Shown here piece by piece: positions 1 through 7,738 of a DNA stretch of 51,123 bases; position 1 is the first letter of the stretch, and the number at the start of each line of letters is the position of its first letter. The stretch is taken from NCBI GenBank assembly GCA_038232515.1, contig JBBSHS010000008.1:1-51123 (forward strand), read 5' to 3'. This DNA is from JBBSHS01 sp038232515. GTDB taxonomy: Bacteria > Actinomycetota > Acidimicrobiia > Acidimicrobiales > JAUJNH01. The notes below the pieces were generated by a model. It had not been told where the DNA came from, searched no databases, and saw only the letters and a program-made list of their open reading frames with translations. The position numbers and the translations under genes are program-made.

Positions 1-96
1 ACCTGGATCACCTGGTACAACACCGAGCGGATCCACACCACCCTCGACGGGTCCGCACCCCTCGAGTGGGAACAGCAGTACCGTCAAGCTTCATAA
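1..96 (+). pseudogene. IS3-family transposase OrfB, C-terminal end
   Basis: The frame opens at the window edge and ends in TAA. It reads WYNTERIHTTLDGSAPLEWE and then a short tail, which is the hallmark end of the IS3-family integrase-core (rve) transposase, where YN..R.H..L..L.P..YE closes the DDE domain. Only about 31 residues are inside the window, so whether the upstream part is intact cannot be judged. A terminal inverted repeat follows six bases after the stop, as expected for an IS3 right end. Confidence 0.85.
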
Positions 97-101
97 CCAC
101 C

Positions 102-126
102 TGTCCGGCCAACGGGGGGATGCCCA
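102..126 (+). repeat. Terminal inverted repeat of an IS3-family element
   Basis: This 25-bp stretch matches 21 of 25 bases of the stretch at 2685-2709, which lies just outside an IS3 orfA start. Read outward-in, both begin TG(A/G)GCATCCCCC, fitting the TG...CA ends of IS3 elements. It marks the outer boundary of the element on the left of the window. Integrase-fragment sequence begins immediately beyond it. Confidence 0.7.
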
Positions 127-127
127 G

Positions 128-394
128 CCGGCCGACATCTGCCCGCACACCGGGCGGGCACGGCTGGGCTACGACCGCGCTCGCGTCCTCCTCCAGGCCT
201 CCACCGGGTGGAACCTCCACCAACTCCGCCACTCAGCCGCGACCCATCTCGGGGACAAGGGCGTCCCGTTGCAGTTGATCATGGCCAAGACCCGGCACAA
301 GTCGCCCCGCACGGCGATGCGCTACGTCAACCCTGGGCCCGCAGCCGTCGCCGAGGTGACGGAGCTGCTCAGCCCGTCCAAACGGACCCACTGA
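128..394 (+). pseudogene. Tyrosine recombinase (phage-type integrase), C-terminal fragment
   Basis: The frame ending in TGA at 392-394 contains HQLRHSAATHLGDKG, the HxxR motif of tyrosine recombinases. It then has RHKSPRTAMRYVNPG, which supplies the second His and the Tyr nucleophile. The N-terminal core-binding domain and the first catalytic Arg are missing because the frame abuts the IS terminal repeat. I infer that the IS inserted into, or deleted, the 5' part of this gene. It is unrelated to the xerD gene near 39 kb. Confidence 0.75.
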
Positions 395-454
395 TGGGCT
401 CAGCCAGTCAGTGGGAGGGCCTCGTTGACCCCAGCGATCCGGCCGCCTGGGTCC

Positions 455-858
455 TTAGCGTGACTTTTCGTTCCGATGTTCCTCAAGGGCCGGGTCCAGG
501 AGGGTGGCCATGGTCGGCAGGGCGTCGTCGGCGGGGACGGGCCGGGCCCGGCGGGCCGTGGGGACGAGCAGGCCCTGACGGGTGGCCAGCCGCCGGAACT
601 CGCTGTCGCCTTCGAGCAGGGCGGCGGGCGCCCCCTCCTCGGTCACCCGGCCGCCTTCGACGACGACGACCCGGTCGGCCTTGCCGGCCAGGGCCATCGA
701 GTGTGTGATCATCAGCACGGTGCGGCCCCGCATCAGCACGTCGAGGCCGGCCAGGACCTGGGCCTCGCTCTCGGGGTCCAGGCCGCTGGTGGGCTCGTCC
801 AGCACCAGGATCGGGGGGTCGCGCAGCAGGGTCCTGGCGATGGCGATGCGTTGGCGAC
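455..858 (-). pseudogene. ABC exporter ATP-binding domain, C-terminal remnant
   Basis: The minus strand reads RQRIAIARTLLRDPPILVLD and continues EPTSGLDPES with a downstream MITHS H-loop. These are the end of the ABC signature helix, Walker B, D-loop and switch histidine of an ABC exporter nucleotide-binding domain. About 130 residues remain and the ending is natural. Walker A, the Q-loop and any membrane domain are missing. At its 5' edge it joins an RRM gene in a different frame, so it is a deletion junction and not a working gene. Confidence 0.75.
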
Positions 859-1058
859 TTGCCGTGCAGTTGCTGGATCGCCGTCCTCGCCTGTGCGGGG
901 GATCCCATCGTCACGAAGGCGAACGGGTACGGGCGCCCGGTGGTTCGGTCGGTGACGAGGCTCACGTCCGTCACCTCACCGAAGGCAGAGAACTCCTCGC
1001 GCAGGGTGTCACCGGTTGTTGCCGGGAAGAGGTTGTCGATGCGCAGGCGGGTGCTCAT
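859..1058 (-). pseudogene. RRM-type RNA-binding protein, truncated
   Basis: From the ATG at 1056-1058 the minus strand encodes MSTRLRIDNL, then RNP-like segments (LREEFSAFGEV, GRPYPFAFVTM) and AIQQLHGK. This is the usual order of a small bacterial RRM protein of the glycine-rich RNA-binding type. The last beta strand and C-terminus are missing. After about 65 residues the sequence passes into an ABC-transporter remnant read in another frame. The family normally runs to about 80-100 residues, so very little was lost, but the fold is incomplete. Confidence 0.65.
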
Positions 1059-1278
1059 CCGGCGAGTCTCGCGGGCGTCAGAGGGCAAGCCGACGTCGGC
1101 ATCAGCGCACTGACCTCACCGTGGGGCCGTTCGTCCAACTCCTTGGCCTCGTGGGCCTTGGCCTCGGCCCGGGCCTCGGTCGCATCGGGGGGTTACCGTC
1201 CAGTAGCAGTACCCCCTGGAGCCGGGCGCGCAAACCCTCGCGAGCACTCGGGCGCAGCCGCAGGCCAGACTTCGGGGC

Positions 1279-2400
1279 GTGGCCCGGAGGAGAGCGCTCA
1301 TCGCCGCCGTGGGCGCCCTGTGCCTGGTGGTGCTGGGCGCGGGGATCGTCACCCTCGGCACCGGCGGCGTGGCCAGGGACCCGGCCTCCAAGGCCCCCCG
1401 GGCCGGCGACACCGGCACCGCCGTCGCCGTCACGCCGACGGACGGGCCCGGCACCTCGGCCGACTCGGCCGACTCGACCGATGTTCCCAGCACGTCGGCG
1501 AGCAGCCCGGCGACCTCGGTGGCCACCGCCACGACGGCGACCACCTCCACCACGGCTGTCACCGCGACCGGCGGGACCGAGCCGCCCGGGCCGCCCGGCG
1601 CCGACCCGGTCCTGCTGGCCGCCGGTGACATCGCCTCGTGCTCGTCCTCCGGCGACGAGGCGACAGCGGCCCTTCTCAACGCCCGCCCGACGGCCGCCGT
1701 CGCCGCCCTGGGCGACAACGTCTACGAGCGGGGCAGCCCGGCCGAGTACGCCGGCTGCTACGCCCCGACCTGGGGCGCCAGCAGGGCGAGGACGAGGCCG
1801 GCTCCCGGCAACCACGACTACGGCACCAGCGGCGCCGCCGGCTACTTCGACTACTTCGGGGCGGCGGCCGGCGACGCCGCCAAGGGGTACTACAGCTACG
1901 ACATCGGCTCGTGGCACCTGGTGGCGCTGAACTCCAACTGCTCGACCGTGTCCTGCGCCGCCGGTGGCGCGCAGGAGCGGTGGCTGCGGGCCGACCTCGC
2001 CGCCCATCCCGCCGCCTGCACCCTGGCCTACTGGCACCACCCGCGCTTCTCGTCGGGAACCGTCCACGGCTCCTCCACCGCCGTCGGCCCCCTGTGGCAG
2101 GCGCTGTACGACGGCAACGCCGACCTCGTGCTGGCCGGCCACGAGCACAGCTACGAGCGGTTCGGGCCGCTCGACCCGGCCGGCCGGGCCGACCCGGCTC
2201 GTGGCATCCGGTCCTTCGTGGTGGGCACCGGCGGCCGCAGCAGCTACCCCATCGGGGCACCGCTCCCGGGGAGCGAGGTGCGCAGCACGGGAACCGAGGG
2301 CCTGCTGCAGGTCACCCTGCGGCCGGGCGGCTACGCCTGGCAGTTCCTGCCGGTGGCCGGCCGAACCTTCCGTGACTCGGGCACCGGGCGCTGCCACTAG
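1279..2400 (+). CDS. Secreted calcineurin-like metallophosphoesterase
   Basis: This 373-residue protein starts at GTG. A short basic N-terminus and hydrophobic segment (about residues 5-28, no clear lipobox) suggest export or a membrane anchor. A Ser/Thr/Ala-rich low-complexity linker follows to about residue 108. The catalytic domain has the metallophosphoesterase blocks in order: GDIASC, GDNVY, GNHDY, a YWHHP histidine and GHEHSYER. All metal-ligand motifs are present, so the enzyme looks intact, unlike its neighbours. It resembles secreted purple-acid-phosphatase-like phosphoesterases; the substrate cannot be predicted. No clear ribosome binding site is seen, so the start is approximate. 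Confidence 0.85.
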   Translation: MARRRALIAAVGALCLVVLGAGIVTLGTGGVARDPASKAPRAGDTGTAVAVTPTDGPGTSADSADSTDVPSTSASSPATSVATATTATTSTTAVTATGGTEPPGPPGADPVLLAAGDIASCSSSGDEATAALLNARPTAAVAALGDNVYERGSPAEYAGCYAPTWGASRARTRPAPGNHDYGTSGAAGYFDYFGAAAGDAAKGYYSYDIGSWHLVALNSNCSTVSCAAGGAQERWLRADLAAHPAACTLAYWHHPRFSSGTVHGSSTAVGPLWQALYDGNADLVLAGHEHSYERFGPLDPAGRADPARGIRSFVVGTGGRSSYPIGAPLPGSEVRSTGTEGLLQVTLRPGGYAWQFLPVAGRTFRDSGTGRCH

Positions 2401-2430
2401 GCCCGCCGCCCACCGGGCAGGCGACGAGGC

Positions 2431-2664
2431 TCAGGCGTCGACCCAGCAGACGCGGAAGGGGTTGCCCTCCGGGTCCTCAGCTCGGGCTTGGGCGTCACGG
2501 GCCGCTCGGACCCAGTTTGAGAGGGTGCCGCCGTTGATGCCGAGCGAGTCGGCGACCTCTTTGATCGTGCGACCCGACGACAGGACCAGATCGACAGCCT
2601 CACGCTGGAACTGCGGCGGGTACTTTGAGGGCCGCCCGCCCCTTGACTTCCTGCTACCAGACAT
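2431..2664 (-). pseudogene. IS3-family OrfA remnant fused to the tail of a VOC-family protein
   Basis: The ATG at 2662-2664 has an AGGAGG six bases upstream; the ATG at 2668-2670 directly abuts that site and is less likely. The N-terminal residues (KYPPQFQREAVDLV, TIKEVADSLGINGGTLSNWV) are the helix-turn-helix of IS3/IS911 OrfA. After about 60 residues the normal leucine-zipper region is absent. The frame ends DPEGNPFRVCWVDA, which looks like the last strand of a glyoxalase/VOC domain. OrfA normally runs to about 90-100 residues and is followed by OrfB; neither the rest of OrfA nor OrfB is present. The switch lies near 2467-2480 within shared DPE-coding sequence. Confidence 0.7.
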
Positions 2665-2684
2665 GGACATCCTCCTAATCGAGA

Positions 2685-2709
2685 TGTCCGCCCGACAGGG
2701 GGATGCTCA
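2685..2709 (-). repeat. Terminal inverted repeat of an IS3-family element (orfA side)
   Basis: This 25-bp end is 21/25 identical to the repeat at 102-126 and lies about 20 bases upstream of the orfA start, where an IS3 left end belongs. The patatin reading frame stops matching its family exactly at 2709/2710. That places the IS boundary at the base shown. Confidence 0.7.
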
Positions 2710-2954
2710 CAGAGCCTCAGGGCGGCGGCGGCGGCTTCCTGGGCAGGGAGGTGGCTCAGCGAGGCGAAGGCCACTGCGTTGATGGCGCCCGCGCTGGTGC
2801 CAAGGAAGATGCTCGGGAGCTGGTGCTGCTTCTCGAGCTCCGGCAGGACGACCGAGAGGACCCCCGCCTCATAGGCACCTCGGGCCCCGCCACCCGACAC
2901 CACCATCGCCACACGCGATTGGTCTTCCGCCATCTCGGCCACTCCTTTGGACAT
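2710..2954 (-). pseudogene. Patatin-like phospholipase, N-terminal fragment cut by an IS end
   Basis: The minus strand encodes VAMVVSGGGARGAYEAGVL and then FLGTSAGAINAVA. These are the oxyanion-hole glycine motif and the GxSxG nucleophile motif of patatin-like phospholipases. The start could be either ATG (2952-2954 or 2931-2933). About 80 residues remain; the family usually needs 250-350, and the Asp of the Ser-Asp dyad lies in the lost part. The frame runs straight into the IS terminal repeat, so the gene was interrupted by insertion and its 3' part is gone from this window. Confidence 0.8.
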
Positions 2955-3007
2955 CAGCGTCGAATAGATCATGCCCGAAACTGCGCCCGTCTTGCCACAC
3001 CTTTTCC

Positions 3008-3220
3008 GTGTACCACAAAGGCACGTCGCAACTCTGTGAGAGCGCCACGAGGGATCGGGGTCGCCAGCTGGTGGACGAGGGGGCGCAGGTGGTCGAGGTT
3101 CTCGAGGGCCGGCAGTACCGCTTGGCCCACCTTCCGGGTGCCCTCCACATCCCCGCCTGGGAGCTCGCCCGGGAATGGGCCGACGAGCTCGACCGGAACC
3201 TCTACCGAGGCGGCCCATGA
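3008..3220 (+). pseudogene. Rhodanese-like domain fragment
   Basis: The frame from a GTG at 3008 encodes GAQVVEVLEGRQYRLAHLPG followed by ALHIPAWEL. This matches the first half of rhodanese domains (hydrophobic strand, then H.PGA.nIP). The family's catalytic Cys loop and second half are absent; after about 55 recognisable residues the frame ends at TGA. The first residues do not look like a natural start. This could be a remnant or a recruited short protein. Its stop overlaps the next small frame by ATGA, which may be chance. Confidence 0.45.
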
Positions 3221-3357
3221 CCGGCGCCGCCGCCCCTCACCCAACTCCCCATGGGAAGCTCCTCCTCGCCGCCCTCAGCTACGCCGCCCGCGGCTGGCCG
3301 GTGTTCCCGGCCGTCGGCATCGCCGACCCCGCATGGGCCAACTCCGGAGCGAGGTGA
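3217..3357 (+). pseudogene. Possible bifunctional primase/polymerase N-terminal fragment
   Basis: The ATG at 3217-3219 opens a 46-codon frame containing LLAALSYAARGWPVFPAVG. This resembles the first helix and strand of prim-pol domains (AL.YA.rGW.VFP) found on plasmids, prophages and integrative elements. The frame then ends, so only the first tens of residues could survive. With the integrase fragment it would fit a lost integrative element. The match is short and the call tentative. Confidence 0.4.
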
Positions 3358-3753
3358 GGGCTAGGGTACGACCTGCGCCCGGAACTCAGTTCCCCCCGCT
3401 CCAGAGACCGGCTCTCCTCACTGATCCGTCGGTGAAGTCAGGATCATCCACGGCCGGGGAGGGGAGGGCGGTGGCCACCCCGGCCGAAGCAGGCGACGGC
3501 GATAAGTGGTCAGGTTCGAAGCCGTTGGCATTACCGGTGACAAGGCGCAACTTGGTTGTTCGTCGTTCAGCCCGCTCGGGAGGATGTGAGGAGGGCTTCC
3601 CTTACGCCTGACACCATGTCTGCGCAGTAGGGGCGGCACACCACGACCGAGCACGCCACGACGCCCTCACCGCCTCGGTCTGACGGCACCCCCACCCGCC
3701 TGCTTCCGACGCGCCGCACCGTCGCCGCTCCGCCGCCATCTCTGGCGTGCGGT
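3358..3753. other. Intergenic stretch, nothing recognised
   Basis: On neither strand do I find a frame with recognisable protein character, a tRNA-like cloverleaf or a clear repeat. It most likely holds more degraded accessory sequence. Confidence 0.5.
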
Positions 3754-4188
3754 TCAACGCAGGGTCCGGGCCGATCGTGTCTCCCCTGCCGCCGAATGCC
3801 GCGGCCATTGCCGCACGATCACATAGATGCCGAAGGCCGCCATCAGCGCCCCATAGGCCACACCTCGCTGGAAGGCGTCCGGGAGGTGACTCAGCAGCTT
3901 GGCGCTGACGAAGACGCTGAGGAGGGCCACCCCCGCGCCCCGGTAGCGCGGGCCGGTACCGTCCACCAGACCGGCGACGAGCAGGGTGAGCCCGATGGTC
4001 CCGAGTACGTAAACGAGCTGGCCGCGGGCCAGGCCGTAGACCAGGGCGCCGACGCCGCCGATCAGGATGACGAAGCCGGCGGCGGGCGGTCGCCAAGCGG
4101 CGGCGGCCGGCGAGGCCGCCGCACGAGATGAGGGCGGAGCGTCGCCGGCCGTGCCGCCGTCGTGAGGACGTGTCTTGAGATTGATCAT
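3754..4188 (-). CDS. Small membrane protein of unknown function
   Basis: This 144-residue protein starts at the ATG at 4186-4188, with GGAGGA about nine bases upstream. A hydrophilic, Ala-rich N-terminus of about 45 residues precedes at least three hydrophobic segments (AAGFVILIGGVGALVYGLA, LVYVLGTIGLTLLVAGLV, GVAYGALMAAFGIYVIVR). A TATGGT hexamer at 4234-4239 (minus strand) could be its -10 box. I do not recognise the family. Regular coding character and a plausible ribosome binding site suggest a live gene among pseudogenes. Confidence 0.6.
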   Translation of the reverse strand: MINLKTRPHDGGTAGDAPPSSRAAASPAAAAWRPPAAGFVILIGGVGALVYGLARGQLVYVLGTIGLTLLVAGLVDGTGPRYRGAGVALLSVFVSAKLLSHLPDAFQRGVAYGALMAAFGIYVIVRQWPRHSAAGETRSARTLR

Positions 4189-4756
4189 GTGCGTGACTTC
4201 CTCCAGCCCCGACGTCCGTAGTCGGTCCACGCGAACCATACCTCATGTCGTCGGCCTGAATACCACCTCCGGCGGCGCCCTTCCCAACCGGTCCGGCCAG
4301 GCCTCTGCCACCCGGCCCGCCCCGCAGCGACATCCACAGCTTGCACGAGTGACAGGGGGCAGCGAGGGGTCGTCGTGGTGGGCAGGCTGCGCCGCCTGGT
4401 GGCGACGCTGTCGCGCCTCCGTCGGCGACGGTGATGGAGCGGACAGCAGGGTTGTGGTCATCGGACTCGTCGATGGCGGCCTCAGGATGTCCGCATCCGG
4501 CTGGTGGCACCGAGCTCGGCGCCTTCCTGGAACCCGATCCGGCCGAACCCGGGCGACATCCTCTGCCTCATCGCCCTCAACTGAGCGTGGTGAAGCGTCG
4601 TGAGAACCAGTTGTTGAGGCTGGCGAGGTCCCCGGTCAGTTCAAGCGTCATCAGCGACGCTGGTGTGTATCTGTGAGCGATAGTGGCCGAGCAGCAGGTC
4701 CAGCGCTACGAGCCAACCCGGTACCGCTCGGCGAGTCTCGCCCGAATCTGAATCGG
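4189..4756. other. Intergenic stretch, nothing recognised
   Basis: Apart from the likely promoter of the upstream membrane-protein gene near its left edge, I see no credible frame, RNA or repeat on either strand. Confidence 0.4.
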
Positions 4757-4918
4757 TCACCGCTGGCCGCCGCTGGCCGGAGAGTCGTTGAGTTCGGCAC
4801 GGTGTGCTCGGTGCTGGTTGGCGGCGTCACGGCGGGCGTCAGATTCGGTCCTCCAGCCGCAGTTGCAGATGACGTGCCACCGTGATCCTTCCCGGCGGTA
4901 ACGGGCATTGTGGTCCAT
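4757..4918 (-). CDS. 53-residue hypothetical protein with a CNCGW motif
   Basis: The ATG at 4916-4918 opens a short frame reading MDHNARYRREGSRWHVICNC, then GWRTESDARRDAANQHRAHR and ending in a TGA. The W-x-V-x-C-x-CGW-x-T/S pattern followed by an Ala/His helix resembles small zinc-ribbon-like proteins common in actinobacteria and their phages, where a CxCGW knuckle precedes a helix of A..A...H. Only two cysteines are present, plus His residues that could complete a metal site. No function can be assigned. Confidence 0.55.
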   Translation of the reverse strand: MDHNARYRREGSRWHVICNCGWRTESDARRDAANQHRAHRAELNDSPASGGQR

Positions 4919-5026
4919 CGACGACGTACGATCTGCTCAGATGGGCGGCCTGGCCACCGGCAGCTGATCGCGGCAACGGTTGTTGAACGCGGCACACTCG
5001 CCGTCGTCTACCCAGGTCGGGCAGAA

Positions 5027-5064
5027 GGGTCCCGATGGTGAACCACGAGGGACACGGCGAAGCG
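5027..5064. repeat. Candidate Tn3-family terminal repeat
   Basis: About 15 bases beyond the tnpA stop, the plus strand starts GGGTCCCGATGGTGAACC, a position and GGG start typical of 38-bp Tn3-family ends. No partner copy is visible in the window, so the call rests on position and the first bases only. Confidence 0.25.
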
Positions 5065-5076
5065 GTGCCAGGCGGT

Positions 5077-5757
5077 TCATGGTTTGGCGATGCGGAGGGG
5101 CCGGTAGCCGGCGACGAGTTGGGCCAGTTCTTCGTCGATCTCGAAGGTGAAGGTGCCGTAGAAGCCGATGTTCTCGTTGTGGGCTGGTGAGATGTGGGCG
5201 AGGACGTCGTCGTCGATGCGGCGGCCGGCGGCCCGGAGATCGGCGACGGCGAGGCCGACGTACTCGGTGGTCCAGGCCACGATTGCGTTGGTCATGACGG
5301 TCAGGCACAGGGCCTGTTCGGTCTGGTTCTCGTGGTGGCGGTGGCGGAGCTTGCCTTCGTGGGCGTAGCAGAGGTCCCGGCGAAGGGCGTGGAGGCTCTC
5401 ACCCTTGTTCAGCTGGCGGGAGATCCGCCGCCGGTAGGCCTCGTCGGACAAGTAGCGGGCGGCGTAGATGGTGCGCCGCAGCAGCCCGTACTCCTTCAAC
5501 GCCGCGGCCAGGGTGTTCTGCGGCCCGGAGGCGGAGAGCTTCCCGACGACCAGGGAGGCGGTGGCGTGCCCGAACTTCAACGAGGCGGCCAAGCGGAGCA
5601 GGTCGTCCCACTGGTCGGCGACCAGGGCGGCGTTGGCCCTGCGGGTGAGGAGCGGGCCGGCGTGGGGGTGGCGGGCGGCGGCGGCCTTGGTGCCGGTGCG
5701 GCACAGGGTGATCCGGCCGAGGTCGCGGCTGTGGGAGGGTGCTGGGGGTCCTCGCCG
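5077..5757 (-). pseudogene. Tn3-family transposase TnpA, C-terminal remnant
   Basis: The frame contains RDLGRITLCRTGTKAAAARH, then ADQWDDLLRLAASLKFGHAT, LNKGESLHALRRDLCYAHEG and TEQALCLTVMTNAIVAWTTEY. These are the conserved end of the Tn3 DDE transposase, including its final catalytic Glu region. About 225 residues remain of the usual 950-1000, with a natural-looking C-terminus. The 5' end runs into a stop at 5758-5760 with no start, and an unrelated ABC-transporter fragment follows. No resolvase is seen. Confidence 0.85.
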
Positions 5758-5805
5758 TCAGAGAACCGCCACCAAAGCGTTGGTTCCTGCGCCGATACTA
5801 CCGGA

Positions 5806-6239
5806 ACCCCTATCGGCCTGCCGACGTCGCCGGGGTTCCTGGCCAGCCGGTCGGACCAGCTGTCGGGAGGTCAGCTGCAGCGGGTGGCACTGGCCCGGGC
5901 CCTCGTGCTGCGACCCAAGGTGCTCGTGGCCGACGAGCCGACCAGCATGCTCGACCCTTCCGAGCAGGCCCGGCCGCTCGTCGTCCTGCGGGAGCGCCAA
6001 ATCGAGATGGGACTGGGCCTGGTGCTCGTCTCCCACGATCTGGCCGTGGTTCGCAAGTCACGGACCGCATCGTCGTCCTCGACGCCGGGCGGGTCGTCGA
6101 GGACGGCACATCGCAGTGGGTCTCCGCAGCGCCACAGAGCGTGGCCGGACGTCGCCTGCTCGACGCCGCCCGGTTCTTCGAACGAGACCGACCCCACGAT
6201 CCAGACCTCACCAACACGAAAGGCGAAAACAGTGGATAG
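5806..6239 (+). pseudogene. Peptide/nickel ABC transporter ATPase (DppF/OppF type), 5'-truncated and frameshifted
   Basis: The frame at 5806 reads GLPTSPGFLASRSDQLSGGQ (ABC signature), then VLVADEPTSMLDPSEQ (Walker B, D-loop) and LVLVSHDLAVV (H-loop). Near 6053-6062 the frame shifts and coding continues in another frame as VTDRIVVLDAGRVVEDGTSQ, ending with TAG at 6237-6239. The order matches the second half of an oligopeptide-transporter ATPase. Walker A and the first ~130 residues are missing. Its stop overlaps the GTG of the downstream binding-protein gene, so the two were once an operon. Confidence 0.8.
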
Positions 6240-7393
6240 AAGAGAATTCCTGCAGGGCATGGCGGCATGGCCGGCATCGCCGTCATGGCCGGCATCGCCG
6301 CGCTGACCGGCTGCGGCAGCAACAAGACCAGCACTCAAGCGGGCACGGGCCGCCCGACCCTACGACTGGCCGGGACCGACTTCGGGTTCCCGTCTCCTTT
6401 CTCCTACCAGCGCGGTCCTGGGTATTGGCTCATGAGCTACCTGTACGACCCGCTCCTGTGGAAGGACAGTACCGGCAACCTCCTGCCGTGGCTGGCCCGC
6501 AGCTATCAACGCTCTCCTGACGGCCTCACCTACACCTTCCAGCTCCGGCCCGGTGTCCGCTGGCATGACGGCGCTCCCCTGACCGCAGAGGATATCGCTT
6601 TTACGTTCGACTACTTCGCCTCCCAAAAGCTCTCCCCACAGATATTCGTCCGGCCGGACGGCGTCGCCTCGGTCACTGCCACCAGCCCGCTTGATGTCGA
6701 GGTCCATCTCACCGCACCGGTAGTCACCTTCGAGCGCGCCATTGCTGGCGCCCTTCCCATCGTGCCCAAGCACATCTGGTCGTCCATTCCGAATGCGTTC
6801 ACGGCACAGGACCCCAAGGTACTCGTCGGAACCGGCGCCTACCGGCTGGATTCTGATGTGAGGGGTCAGGGAAGCCTATCTCTACTCGGCCAACGACAAT
6901 TTCTTCCTGGGGCGGCCCTATGTCAAGTCCCTGCAGATGCGACCGGTCGGCGACGAGCTGAGCGCCCTGCTGTCGGGACCATCGACGCCGGTTCACCGAG
7001 CGTCAACGGTGCCAGCGCCGCAGTGCTGGCGCCGTTCACCTCCAACCGGTCCTACGATGTGATAAAGGCCCCGAGGACTTCACCGTCGCCCTTTACTGGA
7101 ATCTGGCCAAGGGCGGTGCCTTGGCCGACGTCCGCTTCCGCCAAGCCTGCTGCAAAGCCATCAACCGAGACGACATCGTCTCCCGGCTCCTCGGTGGCAA
7201 CGGCTCGCCCGACGTCCCCCTTTTGCCGTTGTACTACCCCAACCTCTTCTTCATCGCCAAAAAGGCGGTCTTCGACCAGTGGTACTTCACACCGGGGGGC
7301 TTCGCCGGTGGCATCCCCACCATATTCAACAAGCAGGCGTTCATAACCGGCCGCAAAACCGGCATGACCGTCCGCCCGACCAGCGGTGGCTGA
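6232..7393 (+). pseudogene. ABC transporter substrate-binding lipoprotein (SBP family 5), multiply frameshifted
   Basis: The GTG at 6232 begins VDRREFLQGMA, and after a one-base slip near 6266 continues MAGIAVMAGIAALTGCGS: a twin-arginine lipoprotein signal with a lipobox Cys. Family-5 features follow (YLYDPLLWKD, LTYTFQLRPGVRWHDGAPLT, AEDIAFTFDYF). More frame changes occur near 6865, 6980 and 7072. The last frame reads LADVRFRQACCKAINRDDIV and ends at TGA 7391-7393. Part of the middle also seems missing, as the segment between NGSPDVP and YYPNLFF is short. It would have bound peptides or similar ligands for the adjacent broken ATPase. No permease genes are present. Confidence 0.8.
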
Positions 7394-7738
7394 ACCCGAG
7401 CCAGCACCCGAACATAGAGAAGGTTGCATGGTGGCCGTCGGGTCGCCGGAAAGTCGAAGCGCCCTGGTGGGCGACGGTGAACCGTCTGGGTGGTGTAGGC
7501 GCCGCCGGCGTAACCGGGCCGGGGTTGGCGGGTCAGGCGGGCTCGACGGCGCGGCCTGGTCCATCAGGGCCATCCGACAAGCTGCTCAGCATCGGCGGTG
7601 CTCACCTGAGATCCGGCGACCGGCGACAAGTCTGCGGCTGGCCACAGGCGCCTCCCAGCCGGCTCATAGCCACAAGACCTTGAATCAGGGCACGACAGGG
7701 AATGCCCGAGATGGTTCTTTGGGTTCGAAGGAGCGACG
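7394..7738. other. Intergenic stretch upstream of the protease gene
   Basis: No recognisable protein or RNA. The right edge carries the protease ribosome binding site (AAGGAG, about six bases before the ATG). This stretch marks the boundary between the decayed left region and the conserved genome. Confidence 0.5.

Noticed and set aside
208..708. A 166-residue plus-strand frame overlapping the integrase fragment
   Set aside because: It is Pro/Gly/Arg-rich shadow sequence in a different frame from the integrase motifs and continues antisense to the ABC remnant.
1102..2397. A 431-residue minus-strand frame opposite the metallophosphoesterase
   Set aside because: It is a GC-rich antisense shadow; the plus strand has all metallophosphoesterase motifs.
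6232..7393. Programmed frameshifting in the binding-protein gene
   Set aside because: There are about four shifts in both directions, no slippery heptamers are evident, and part of the domain is missing.
1..7400. An intact prophage or integrative element in the left region
   Set aside because: Only an integrase tail, transposase remnants and a doubtful prim-pol start are present; there are no structural, replication or attachment-site pairs.
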